From positions 515,408-562,764 of the forward strand of contig MNCI01022583.1 of the NCBI GenBank assembly GCA_015680685.1: a DNA stretch of 47,357 bases. The letters are read 5' to 3'. The notes under the pieces are model-generated. The model ran no database searches and had not been told where the DNA came from. It saw nothing but the letters and a program-made list of their open reading frames with translations. This document shows positions 32,253 through 42,690 of the stretch, one piece after another; within the stretch, counting starts at the first letter, position 1, and each line of letters opens with the position of its first letter. This stretch comes from Gnetum montanum (taxonomy: Eukaryota; Streptophyta; Gnetopsida; Gnetales; Gnetaceae). The position numbers and the translations under genes are program-made.

Positions 32253-33417
32253 TGATGAGACGCTATTCGCATAGGCTGTGATATTGCATCCCCTGCGATA
32301 TTGAGTACGCAATATCGCATCGTCCCCTGCGATATCGTGTATGCGATATCGCGGTCCGCTGCCATATCTATAAATAAGAGGCGGCTCTCCCTTGTTTTCC
32401 CATCCTAGGCTAGAAGTAGGGAAACTCTGGCAGTTTGATCACTCCAAAGATAGAATATATTCCATGTGCCCACAGTAGGAGTCCTAAAGTCAATGGATCT
32501 TTATTCGAGCAACATTGTACCTAAACACAAGTTGTGTACAATAATAGAGATGAACTTCCTGGATAAACCTTGCAGCGCATGGAATAGGATTTTATTTAAT
32601 GTTATTTATTGCTCTCCTAGTAATGTGGAATGCATACGACTTGATTACGAGCATCTAAGGATGTGCACAGATAGTTAAGGAACGGATGCTCATGAGTATG
32701 ACTTGATTACGAGCATCTAAGGATGTGTACAGATAGTCAAGGAATGGATGCTCATGAGTACGACTTGATTACGAGCATCTAAGTGTGTGTACGGATAGTC
32801 GTGGAATGGATGCTCATCGCAACGCAGTATGAGTATGACTTGATTACGAGCATCTCAGTGTGACTACTTGGTAACCCAGTGGTATATCTAGGATCTACAC
32901 TTGGTAATCCCAGTGGTAGTCATGCACCAAGATGTGTACAGATAATCAAGGAATCGGCTGCTCATCGCACTTAGGCTAGATTAGCTCTCTCAACCCTTTC
33001 CTCCTAGTTAAGTGCCTCAATACGACCACTTCGAGCACGTGCATTACGCGTGGTAATCCCAGCAACGATTAGCGTTTGGTAGTCGCGGTTGCATCAGTTC
33101 AGGGTGTGTACGGTAAGTGGGAACAGATGCTGATGCTAGGTAATTTAGACTTAGTTCATTAGTTAGAGTTAGTTAGTTTCTTCAACCCTTCACCTCAATA
33201 GCACAGGAGAAAAACATAAAAACATATAAAAATCATATACCTTGGACTTACTTAACCATACACCGTGACAACTACAAGTAAGTCAAGGAAGACAACGAAT
33301 GATTAACCCTAAGTGTTCCATGGGGTGTGTAGGCATTTAGTCTACGGAGTTCGATCGGATCGTGCGTGCTATGCTCATTTCGTATGGTTGAGTGTAGGGG
33401 TACCTCGCCACTCATCA
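32253..33417 (+). repeat. 3' LTR of element E (1165 bp)
   Basis: Begins TGATGAGACGC and ends GGTACCTCGCCACTCATCA. It contains a GATATC cluster (32279-32352), TATAAATA (32369), hairpin left arm ATCTTTATT (32497-32505) with a right arm carrying one A-to-G change, and the 62-bp tandem repeat (about 32630-32860). Confidence 0.92.
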
Positions 33418-33422
33418 CATGT
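33418..33422. repeat. Target-site duplication of element E, right copy
   Basis: CATGT directly after the LTR end CTCATCA, identical to 25937-25941. Confidence 0.9.
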
Positions 33423-33868
33423 GATGTGTGTGTGTATGCTTGGTATTCTTGTTATGCAAGAGCCCCATTCATGCTTATGTGTATGATTTAGTGATATGAT
33501 ACTTGGTTGTGGTATGCTATTGTGTTGGGATATATGCATGGTGGTTAGATAGTCTCGTGATAATAGCATGACATATGTTTGATATTTGATCTTGACATGT
33601 GCATGATGGCTTGGATGTGACTATGACTGTGCGATATGATATGATGTGCATGATATGGTATGAGATGTATTGAATCTATTATAGGTTATTCAACATACCC
33701 CACACATCTTCTCTAGCACAACATCATACTTACATTGATTTCCTTTGTGTGTAGGTGATAGAGCTAGGAGCTTATGAGATAAATGGCTTGAGGGAGATGA
33801 TGGAGGTTTTGGATCTATGCTCTTATCTTTCCTATTACATGTCTTCATGAGAGAGATGGATATATTTG
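33423..33868. other. Host segment between elements E and F
   Basis: Begins with a short TG-rich run and an imperfect GATATGATATGATGTGC repeat (about 33630-33665). No gene recognised. It was contiguous with 25936 before E inserted and with 38692 before F inserted. Confidence 0.6.
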
Positions 33869-33873
33869 CTAAC
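33869..33873. repeat. Target-site duplication of element F, left copy
   Basis: CTAAC before TGATGAGTGG; the right copy at 38687-38691 reads CTAAT (one transition). Confidence 0.78.
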
Positions 33874-34555
33874 TGATGAGTGGTGAGGTATTCCTATGCT
33901 CAACCATATGAATCACAAGCATTCATGCACAATCCAGTCAAATTCTATGGATGGGACTAGTTCTAGCATCTCAATTGTTATGCACTGATCACAGTTTGTT
34001 ATCTTCCCACTTGGACTAGTGGTAGCTTCATCATGTATGGTTTAGTCCAAAGTGAGGCATATGATGTTGTCTAATTTCTACACTACTTTTGATGACAATA
34101 AAGAGATGAATTAATTAAACTAATGAATAATGGAAAAAAATATATCCATGCTTAATCATCCATACATGTCTTAGACTTCATGAAAGGGATTGCCAAGTGT
34201 ACGTCACTGGTTGTGCCAAAGTATACACCTCTGGATTACCACGTATCTACACTTAAACGCTTGTGATTAAGGCGTACACATTATTCTTAATAACAAGAAT
34301 AGTAAATAAAAATAAATGGAAATATTCAACTAAAGAAAGCAATAAATAATTAAAGCAACAATAATCTAAGTGGGTGCTATAATTATGGAAGTAATCTCAA
34401 TCTTTATTGCCAGTCATGTAACATGTCCAAGATGGCACACTCGAACAAAGGTGTCATAAGATTACAAACATCACNTTATGACACCTTTGTTCGAGTGTGC
34501 CATCTTGGACATGTTACATGACTGGCAATAAAGATTGAGATTACTTCCATAATTN
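33874..34555 (-). repeat. 3' LTR of element F, incomplete, with an inverted duplication
   Basis: Left end TGATGAGTGGTGAGG matches the LTR at 37798 through the R region. Then 34385-34474 is followed by N and by its reverse complement to 34554, and another N. The U3 half is missing. Confidence 0.75.
34385..34555. repeat. Perfect inverted duplication around single Ns
   Basis: About 80 bp (from the GTAATCTCAATCTTTATTG side to TCATAAG) is repeated as its exact reverse complement after an N at about 34475, and ends at a second N. The exactness, among otherwise decayed sequence, suggests an assembly join rather than biology. Confidence 0.7.
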
Positions 34556-36296
34556 AATATTGGGTAGGTGTGGGATTATTGAGATATATAAACTAACTTA
34601 GGTGGAATAGATAGACGTTGAGTGCCCAAGTGTACAAAGTTACAAGATTTACAAAATTGGGTGTTCATGATAAGAGAAGTGAGCACCTTGGAAAAGAAAC
34701 TAACACCCAACACCTCTTGGTAGCTGAAGAGAGGGATAGAAGATCCAACAATCATGAACGGTCCTTGTCACAAGGTGTTGCTGCATCATCCTTGGTGAAG
34801 ATAGTCCCACTTCCAGTCCATGCTTCCCACTACAATCATAATAGAATCATGAATTAGTATGTAATGTGTAACACATAGTTGTTAAGTACCTTGTCTCTTC
34901 AGTGGTTACTCAGCTAGGTTGTGATTGTGATAGATTGATTCCTTTAGTAGTGTTAGCGAGAAGGCTAACAAATAGGATGAAATACATAAGCAGTCCATTA
35001 AATTTGAAAAATTTTGATAGAAGGAAATATTTGAAGAGGGTGTAAGAATTCACAAAAATAAAAAGGAAAGTTCACTAAAAAATGTTGTAAAGATGTGCAC
35101 AATTGCATGTCATTGATGGGGTAAAGAAAAGGATTTGATTGTTAGAGTGTCTAAGGGTAAAGAACTTAACTAATCCAACCAAAAGATATGTAAGTGGATC
35201 CTCCCCAAAGTAGGCATAGGCCTTTTATTCCCTTTCATAATTTTAAACCAAAGAGTTCGTGGGCTCTGTGGATGATTAATGGTTACAAAAGGTTAAATAC
35301 AAAAACCTAGAAGAAATTAACTAATAATTTTGACACATCAAACCAAGATAACGAATCAAGAACATGAAACCGATAGTAAGGTGAGACATGGAAAGCATAG
35401 ATGAATGAGAGATAGTGGAATGGAGTTCCTAATTAAGGTCACATGAAGTCCCTTGTGGATTTTGTGGTTAAATGACCTGATAAGATCCATCCTTAGTCCA
35501 AACCAAAACCAACCACGTTCAATGACTTCGCATCAACATTCTAAGACCAGTCCATCCCTTGAGACACAAGATTGCTCCCACAAAACAACCACAATTCCTT
35601 ATTAGAGAAGAAAAGAGAAGTAGGAAGTGAGGAAGGGCCTTAGTTAGAGGGGACTAGTCCCATAACCAGTGCTTGTAGCCTGTTTGTTCTGTCTAAGGAT
35701 ATGCTTTGAATTCTCATTATTTTTTTTTTGAAATGAGAACCAAACCATGCAAAGACATGCATTTATTTTTTCCAAGGGGTGTGCTTTGAATTCTCATCAT
35801 GTTTTTATTTTTTTTTTATTTTTTTTATGTTTTTTATGAGAATCACACCATGTAAGGACTTATTCAAGTTCCTTTTATTGGTTGACATAGAACAGTAAGA
35901 AATCCATGAAAACACACATGCACCCAAGCAAACAACAAGGCACAAAGAATACTGAATCCCCTTTGAAGCCACACCCTATTCAAACCTTTAAATCCTTCCC
36001 AATTTCAGAAACTACCAAAGTCACAAATTTATTAAAGTTGTATTAATGAAAAGGGACTGCCTATTTCCAAAACAAGGAAAACCATAGAGTTTGTAGATGG
36101 GTGAATGTTGTGGACTCGGTACCTGTTGCATGAAAAAGAAACCATTTCCTAATCATCCATAACAAAATTCAAAGCTAGAAACTAGACACTAACAATCAAA
36201 TAAAAAAATAATACATACCGCCATCAAGCAACACATTACCATTGTACTTGACACTTTATTTAGCCATGTTTAGCTTTTATTGAAAAGTGTTCGTAG
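34556..36296 (-). other. Non-coding region of element F
   Basis: Read on the minus strand it has the conserved blocks GTGGCTTCAAAGGGGATTC (35972-35954), GAATTCAAAGCACACCCCTT (about 35795-35776) and ACTTTGGGGAGGATCCACTT (35212-35193). Part of the second block with its A-rich tract is duplicated in tandem (35700-35800). TACTAAT (34859-34853) lies 24 nt before an AG at 34831-34830. The plus-strand frame at 34618-34857 is a shadow. Confidence 0.62.
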
Positions 36297-37673
36297 CTAT
36301 TTCTTAGTTTTGTATCCTTTTTTATTGTGATCATCTGGCTTATGTTGCATGATCTTCTCCATGTCTGTCTTAATGAGAGTTATGACATGTTCATTTATCC
36401 ATTTGGACATCCTATTAAACTTTGCTTCTGGATCATTGATAAACTCCTTCATTGACAAGGTTTGTTGTGGGATCACCTTATCAAGAGTGGTTTCATTTTC
36501 CTTACCATAAATTTGGACCTCCTTCAATTGAAGAGTTCAATCCCATTGAGATTTCTTGACATTATTCCATTTGCACATCTCTCCTTCTTCTTTTGCCACA
36601 TGCTTTATTATCTCTTTGACCTGATGGGCTTGAAGCTCATATTATTGCCCTAGGGCATACATCCCAAGGGTCGCCCTTATTTCATTGCGAAGCCCATCTA
36701 TGATGTCGTAAAGTTGCTCTTCCTTAGAGAAATCATGGCCTAGGCATCTATTCAGTAAAGCATAATATCTATCTAAGGCCATGTCCAAGGGATCATCTTG
36801 TTCTTGTGTCCACTCTTGGATTTGACTCCTCAAATTGGACACTCTTTTATAGGTTTGGTGTCTCTCGTTGAAAATTTCTATCATTGTAGACCATCATTAG
36901 ATTGAATTTGGTTTCAACGATCGATACCACACTTTGGCTCTATCAATTAGTGTCCTAGGAAAGAGCTTAAGCTTTTGCCATTCACTTTCAACATTGTAAT
37001 AGATACAGGCCTCCTAGAAGGCTTGTAAATGATGTTGTGGATCTAAATCATGGCCTTCTACAAATTTAGGAATATTATTCATGTCAAGATTAGGTAGGTG
37101 ACTCTTTTTGCAATGCCTATGAGATATCTTTACTACTTTTGTGATTTGCATTAGGCTCTTGGTGGCCAAGAAGGGTTCATTGTCATTAGACAAGTTGTGA
37201 TGAAAATCTCTATTTGGTTGATGGTGACTATTGGACTTTTGTTCATGTTGATGACCTTGAGTGTGTCTGTGGATTCGATTTTTACTTTTATTCCAACCCT
37301 TTAGTGGAGCTCTATCTCTACACCTATGTTCATATTTGTTAGAACTAGATGTTAAAGGGGAAGAAGAAGATGAGGAACTAGAAGAATTGCAATGGCTTCT
37401 ATGGTGTTCCTCGGGATCCCTTGATTTATCATTTCTAGGTTTTGAGAAGGTCTTAGGCCTTGACACCTCCCCTAGTTCAAGACCTATATCATCTTCTCCA
37501 AGATTGTCTACCTTAGGTGAATGTAGTCTTTGAGTGTTATCAGGGTGGTCATGATCATAAGAAACCCTTGCATAAGGTTGGTCATTGCAATTTTCTTCAT
37601 CATATATCTCATTATTTCTCTAATGAATGTGTTTGTTATATAGTGCATTATCACCTCTATGTGAGAGAGACAT
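36297..37673 (-). pseudogene. gag pseudogene of element F (C-terminus deleted)
   Basis: The ATG at 37673 gives MSLS and, after a stop, a VSYDHDHPDNTQ motif as in A. A Ser-rich, Arg/His-rich region (37466-37250) follows. Then come EPFLATKSLMQI, LDMNNIPKFVEGHD and LDPQHHLQAF (to about 37014). The capsid-like domain (36900-36640) has IEIFNERHQTY, IQEWTQEQDDPLD, LDRYYALLNRC, IIDGLRNEIRATLGMY. The last recognisable part (36527-36297) has SKWINEHVITLIKTDMEKI, the segment before the zinc knuckle in other copies. The knuckle and Pro-rich tail are absent. Frameshifts and stops make it non-functional. Confidence 0.82.
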
Positions 37674-37778
37674 TGTTATTGGTTTATAGTGTTGTGAATA
37701 AATATTTTCTAAAAGATATATCACTAATACCATTATTGTGATTGTGTATAATATAACTAATCTAGATAACTAGCACCA

Positions 37779-37796
37779 TCCCCGGTAACAGCACCA
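37779..37796 (-). promoter_or_regulatory. Primer binding site, tRNA-Asp type (element F)
   Basis: Minus strand TGGTGCTGTTACCGGGGA: three transitions from the tRNA-Asp complement, retaining CCGGGGA. The leader TAGTTATCTAGATTAGTTAT follows. Confidence 0.85.
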
Positions 37797-37797
37797 A

Positions 37798-38686
37798 TGA
37801 TGAGCGGCGAGGTACCCCTATGCTCAACCATACAAATCACAAGCATTCATGCATGATCCAGTCGAATTTCGTGGATGGGACTAGTTGTAGCATCTAGATT
37901 GTTATGCTCTAATCGTAGTTCGGTATCTTCCCACTTGGACTAGTGGTAGCTTTGTTACGTATGGTTTAGTCTAGAGTGAGGCATATGATGTTGTCTAATT
38001 TCTACGCTACTCTCGATGACAATAAAGAGATGAATTAATTAAACTAATGAATAATGGAAAACAAAATCTAACTAGCCTATGGCGATGGGTATTCGTGCTT
38101 AATCATCCATACATGTCTTGACCTTCATGAAACTACTTCTGGGACTTACAAGTGTACGTCATTGGTTGTGCCAAAATATACACCTCTAGATTACCAAGTA
38201 TCTACACTTAAACGCTCATGATTAAGGCGTATACATTCCGCTTAATAATCAAAATAATAAATAATAATAAATGAAAATATTTAACTCAAGAAAATTATAA
38301 ATAATTAAAGCAACAATAATCTAAGTGGATGTTGAAATGATGGAAGTAAGCTCAATCTTTATTGCTAGTCATGTAACATGTCCAAGTACATCACACTCGA
38401 ACAAAGGTGTCATACGATTACAAACATCACACTACAGGCATGCACTAGAAATAATAGATTTTAAAGAAACGAAACTGAAAACTAACTTAAAATTGACTCA
38501 AAATGGGAGCCTAGACATTGTATTTATAGGCCAGAGTATATACCTTGATGTTGAGTACCTGACGTTGCATCTAGGGCTCGACATCACATACCCGATGTCA
38601 GAGTAGACAAAAAACAACGATTCATCAAATGTCAACGCTCTGACATCAAGGCTTTGATGTCAAGATAGGCAAATCATGACTCATCA
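37798..38686 (-). repeat. 5' LTR of element F (889 bp)
   Basis: Plus-strand ends TGATGAGCGG and GACTCATCA. On the minus strand, U3 has GACATCAAAGCC-type repeats (about 38680-38540), a TATAAATACAATG box near 38525 and hairpin arms CTTTGTT/AATAAAG (one G-U pair). Confidence 0.85.
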
Positions 38687-38691
38687 CTAAT
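38687..38691. repeat. Target-site duplication of element F, right copy
   Basis: CTAAT after the LTR end ACTCATCA, pairing with CTAAC at 33869-33873. Confidence 0.75.
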
Positions 38692-39119
38692 GGTATTAGG
38701 TTGGATAAAACATGAGCTATGGATACTTGTACTGTGTATATAATGTGCATATTGATAGGATATATGCTAGACATATTAACTAATATGTTATCCTAGTTAT
38801 GTATGCTTGTAGATAGTTTGATGATGTACTTTCTAGTTAATATCAATATATATGTATGTGTGTGAAGCTAGCTTAATGTATACATGTTATCTCTATGTTT
38901 CTAGTTAGTTGTTATGAGATTTTTATTGAGTAACTTATTTAATCTTTCTAATGTATAATGCGCTTGGCTCTAAAGTTTCGTTAGATTCCAATCCATTTAT
39001 GAGCTTGACTTGGCTTTGATATGCAAGGTATTACAATCCACTTAAAATAAAGATCTCATGTATTCCAATTGCTTACATTAAGAAACTTATTAATTTTTTA
39101 TTCTAATATTTTTATTCTC
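38692..39119. other. Spacer, no gene recognised
   Basis: AT-rich, with TATATGTATGTGTG-like simple sequence. It is the continuation of the host segment that precedes element F. Confidence 0.5.
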
Positions 39120-39610
39120 ATTACTCCTTTTTTCACTAAAAGTGCGCTTCATGTATCCTGTTTTACTTCTACTAGTTCTTATCTTATAATATTGTTCTAT
39201 AACTCTTTCCCATAAGTTCATGGTATGAATGATAAGCTTGATGTCCCTATAGTTTTCACAATTTTAGATGTCTTCATTATTCTTGCAATGGGTACTATAG
39301 TGCTTCTCCTCCAATTATCTTTTCCACTTCCTTCAAATTTTTTTGAATAAATTTGTTGACTAGGTGAACCCTGTATTTTTCATAGACTTCCATACCTCTA
39401 TAAGATACCCTTTGGTCTTATTACTTTACTATTCTTGTTCTTCATAAGAGCTTTTTGTACTTTAAAGGTGTATATATATTTGATCATTCCTTTATTCACT
39501 TCTATACCTTGAGAATAAACCCTAAATCATTCTAAAATTTCCTTACTTATAAACAACATCCCTTTATCATATGACTTGATCCATCTAATAAGATGTACAT
39601 ATTTACACCT
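39120..39610 (-). pseudogene. LINE reverse transcriptase remnant, RTE-like
   Basis: On the minus strand degenerate frames give, in order: SYDKGMLFISKEILE (pre-RT segment, about 39540-39590); KVQKALMKNKNSKVIRPKGI (39400-39460), the equivalent of the 'EALKKMKNGKAVGPDGIP' block; NWRRSTIVPI (about 39290-39325); YRDIKLIIHTMNLWERVIEQ (39195-39255); and GYMKRTF (about 39140). The MNLWERVIE wording is typical of RTE-type plant LINEs, so I assign it there tentatively. It is broken by frameshifts and stops and the catalytic DD box is not found. It belongs to a different LINE type from 22680-23730. Confidence 0.72.
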
Positions 39611-39821
39611 ATTTGTTTTTATTTTTCTATCTTTTTCTTAAGCTTTTACTTTTATTTTAGTAACCTAATGTAGATATCCTTTGGTCCACTATGATCTAAG
39701 GTTAGTTCTAATACCATATGATGAAAGGATAGAAAAGTAAAAATAAATAGATGTAAAGACATATAGTCCAATTATGTTTAAATGACCACTTCAAACTAAT
39801 TTCTATTTTTAACTATTAACA

Positions 39822-40058
39822 CCCTAAGATATATAGTCCAATTAAAACTTTATAACTCCACATTGCCTAAAAGAATCAAACCAATGACTTGTTGCTTTCA
39901 AATCAAGAGTATTATTACTAATTTATATTTTTATCTTAATTAAAAAGCTCTGCTTGATATTTTTATTTTAACTCTTGATTTGAAAACTCCAAGTCATGGA
40001 TTTAATTTTGGTAGGTAATACAAAGTTAAAAGTTTTAATTGGATTATATATATTAGGG
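39822..40058. repeat. Fold-back (MITE-like) element with long inverted repeats
   Basis: The left arm starts CCCTAAGATATATAGTCCAA (39822) and the right arm ends TTGGATTATATATATTAGGG (40058). Complementarity extends over about 85 bp per arm, including CAAATCAAGAG (about 39900) versus CTCTTGATTTG (about 39973), leaving a loop of roughly 65 bp. Arms have diverged. No clear target-site duplication; its type is uncertain. No coding capacity. A partial related sequence (ATATAGTCCAATTA) lies at about 39760. Confidence 0.7.
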
Positions 40059-41684
40059 TTTACCTATATTATAATTATTTCAAGGTTTCAAATTAAAAAA
40101 ATAAAGCATTACCATGATCCATTAGGGTCTTCTTTGATTTGCTTGTAGTTGGCCTATCCAACAAAGCTACATAATAAATAAGGGCAATATTACCCTAATC
40201 CAACTTGAAAATGCAAGGGAGAAAAATTGGACATAAGCAATACCATTCCTTAACTTGAATTGTAATGACACTGCTCTAGGGGAGCACTACTTGGCATCAC
40301 TCAGAATTTGCAAAGTAGTCAAATGTTCTAGAGTGGACTTAATTTGGACTAATGTATACACACAACTCACATGTTACATGTTAATCCAAGGTTGGGAGGT
40401 GATGTGGAGCCTACCACAATAGACCCCAAAATGACACATTTCACAAGCTTCCTAAGTAGTCTTAGCTTGGAAGTAAGAACAAGATAATGAATTGGAGAAA
40501 ATTCTCCTTTTTATAAGAAAACTCTCAAAATATGAAGAATTGCATCAAAGATGAGGAGCTAAGCTAACTCACAACTCTCCCAATGATCTTAGAGGCTACA
40601 CATGTCCCCTCTCAATCATCAATTACTTACAATGAAGCCAAAGCTCAAGACAAGACACTTATAAGAGATTCTCTTAACCTTTCTTTAGTTCTCTCCCTTG
40701 CCTCTCACTCAATTCTTCTTGCATAATCTCTCTCCTTGCACAAGATCAAAAAAGACTAGCCTTCTCCTTGAGACTAACCTGCATCCTTTGATTAACCTTC
40801 TTCTTGAGACTAACCTTATCCCTTCTAATTAGCCTAATTAGCATTAGGCCTTTGATGCTTTTTTGTAGCTTCTTTATGTGACCTTTCATTTTTCCTCTAG
40901 TTTTCTATTCAATTCAATGTCTATTAAAATAGGTATGAGATGTCTTACAAAAATTAGAGATGCCTTTCTTGAGTGTAGAGATGTCAAAGGAGACATCTTG
41001 AAGGAGAAGTCTTGTAGGAGACATTTTGACTATTGGGGAGACATCTTGACTACCAAGGCCAAAAATAAAGACACTTGTTTTGAGGTATGGAACCTCTGGA
41101 TGCCTTCAAACAAGTCTCTATAGATTCATGAACCCCCTAAACTCATCAAAATAAGCCCAAAATACCCCTAAACATGTTTAAACACCTTGGAATCATCATT
41201 AAAAAGGCCAACACAAGTAGACACACACAAACAAAACACACACACATCCAAGATACATTAAGGGTTACACAAGGGTTGGGTGATGTCCTCATTGGGAAGG
41301 TTGCGAGGATGCCTTTATAATCATATAAGCAACCGAACCAATGCAATATCCATAACCTATCCAAGAGCACTAACATACATACATGACACTATTTCCTTAA
41401 GAGAGTTTAGACACATTCATACTTTAACATATCTAGCCACAAGTCTCACTTTGAAGAGAAAGGTGGTGGTTCAAGCCAAAGATTCAAAGCCTCCCCAACA
41501 AGCTTACATACTATTGTGACACGGTTCACAAAGAAAACAAGGCCATGTAGTTCTATGGTGATAGTTAAGATAGCATGGATCCTGTAAGGATCTCCACACT
41601 CATTCTAGTCTTCATTATGGAAGGGAAACAACCTTCAATCCACTAACAAAGTATGTGTTCCTATTTGAAATAATCAAAATATAG
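40059..41684. other. Spacer, no gene recognised
   Basis: Contains short direct repeats (TTGAGACTAACCT at 40768 and 40804; GGAGACATCTTGA near 40990 and 41037) and a CACACA run (41221-41245). An 81-codon frame at 40878-41123 resembles no family I know. Confidence 0.5.
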
Positions 41685-42557
41685 CAATGAACCATGATTT
41701 ATCAGGCTTCGATATTAGACCTGTGATATCGAATCCATGATATCGGGTACATGATATCGTGGCTTGGCTAACAATATCGGATACACGATATCGTGGTTCC
41801 TGTGTAAGCCTATAAATACCACATTTGGGCACACAAGAAAGGAGTCAGTTAGAGTTAGAGTAAGATAGAGTAAGTGTAGAGTCTCTTTATTCATTTTTAG
41901 TTCATCTCAACTCTTTCCCTAGTGCATGCCCACAGTTGGATGATTGTAATTGTATGAAACCTTTATTCGAGTGTGATGTACTTGGACATGCACATGATTG
42001 ACAATAAAGATCGAGATTACTTCATCATTGTAGCATTCACTTAGTTTAATTGCATACTGTTATTGTTATTTATTATTTTCCTAATTAATATTTCTTACCC
42101 TTAATTTACTATCCCTGTTATTAAACACGGAATGAGTATGACTTAATCACAAGCATTTAAGTGTGACTACTTGGTATCCTAGTAGCGTAACTAGGACATG
42201 CACTTGGTAATCCCACTAGTAGTACATGAGGTCCAAGATGTGTATGGATGATTAAGGATGGATTCTCATCACACTTAGGCTAGCTTAAATTCTCTTCTCC
42301 CATTCCCTCTTATCTTAATCAAAGCTATTTTCCATTATCTCTAGGAGTAGGAGTAGTTTAGGACCACATCATACACCTCACTTTGGACTAAACCATATGT
42401 GACAAAGCAAATACTAGTCTAGGTGGGAAGACAACGAACTGTGATCAACATGTAACTATCTAGATACCACAACTAGGCCATCTGCAAAGTTCAACCAGAT
42501 TGTGCATGAATGCTCGTGTTTGTATGGTTGAGTGTAGGGGTACCTCGCCACTCATCA
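41685..42557 (+). repeat. 5' LTR of element G (873 bp)
   Basis: The start has decayed to CAATGAACC (TGATGAACC in its 3' LTR). It ends CCACTCATCA. GATATC cluster 41709-41795, CCTATAAATACC at about 41811, hairpin arms CTTTATT (41962-41968) and AATAAAG (42004-42010). Confidence 0.83.
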
Positions 42558-42558
42558 T

Positions 42559-42576
42559 TGGCATCATTGCCAGGGA
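42559..42576 (+). promoter_or_regulatory. Primer binding site, tRNA-Asp type (element G)
   Basis: TGGCATCATTGCCAGGGA, four transitions from the tRNA-Asp complement, then the leader TAGTTATCTAGATTAGTTAT. Confidence 0.85.
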
Positions 42577-42690
42577 TGGTCCTAGTTATCTAGATTAGTT
42601 ATATCATACAAGATCACTGTAACAAAGTATTCACGATATATCTTTGAGAAAATAAATTAAATTCAATTAATTCACACATGACTCACAACA

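Larger units (their letters stand above)
25942..33417 (+). mobile_element. Element E: complete family I LTR retrotransposon (gag-protease, no RT/IN)
   Basis: A 7476-bp insertion bounded by matching LTRs and a perfect 5-bp duplication (CATGT). The order is 5' LTR, assembly gap (26821-27344) hiding the LTR end, PBS and gag start, then gag, an aspartic protease, a long non-coding region, PPT and 3' LTR. The protease is of the Athila/Tat type, yet RT, RNase H and integrase are absent between it and the PPT. It is therefore a gag-pro element that could only move with pol supplied in trans. It is the only element here that is complete at both ends. Confidence 0.9.
33874..38686 (-). mobile_element. 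Element F: family II gag-only LTR retrotransposon
   Basis: Minus-strand element: 5' LTR 38686-37798, PBS 37796-37779, gag 37673-36297, a non-coding region, and a 3' LTR (34555-33874) missing its U3 end. A near-perfect 5-bp duplication flanks it. Its gag is closest to that of A. The gag C-terminal part, with zinc knuckle and Pro-rich region, is deleted. It has no protease, RT or integrase. Confidence 0.85.

Noticed and set aside
40878-41123. An 81-codon hypothetical protein
   Set aside because: No homology recognised, contains local direct repeats, and no conserved copy in the window; likely chance.
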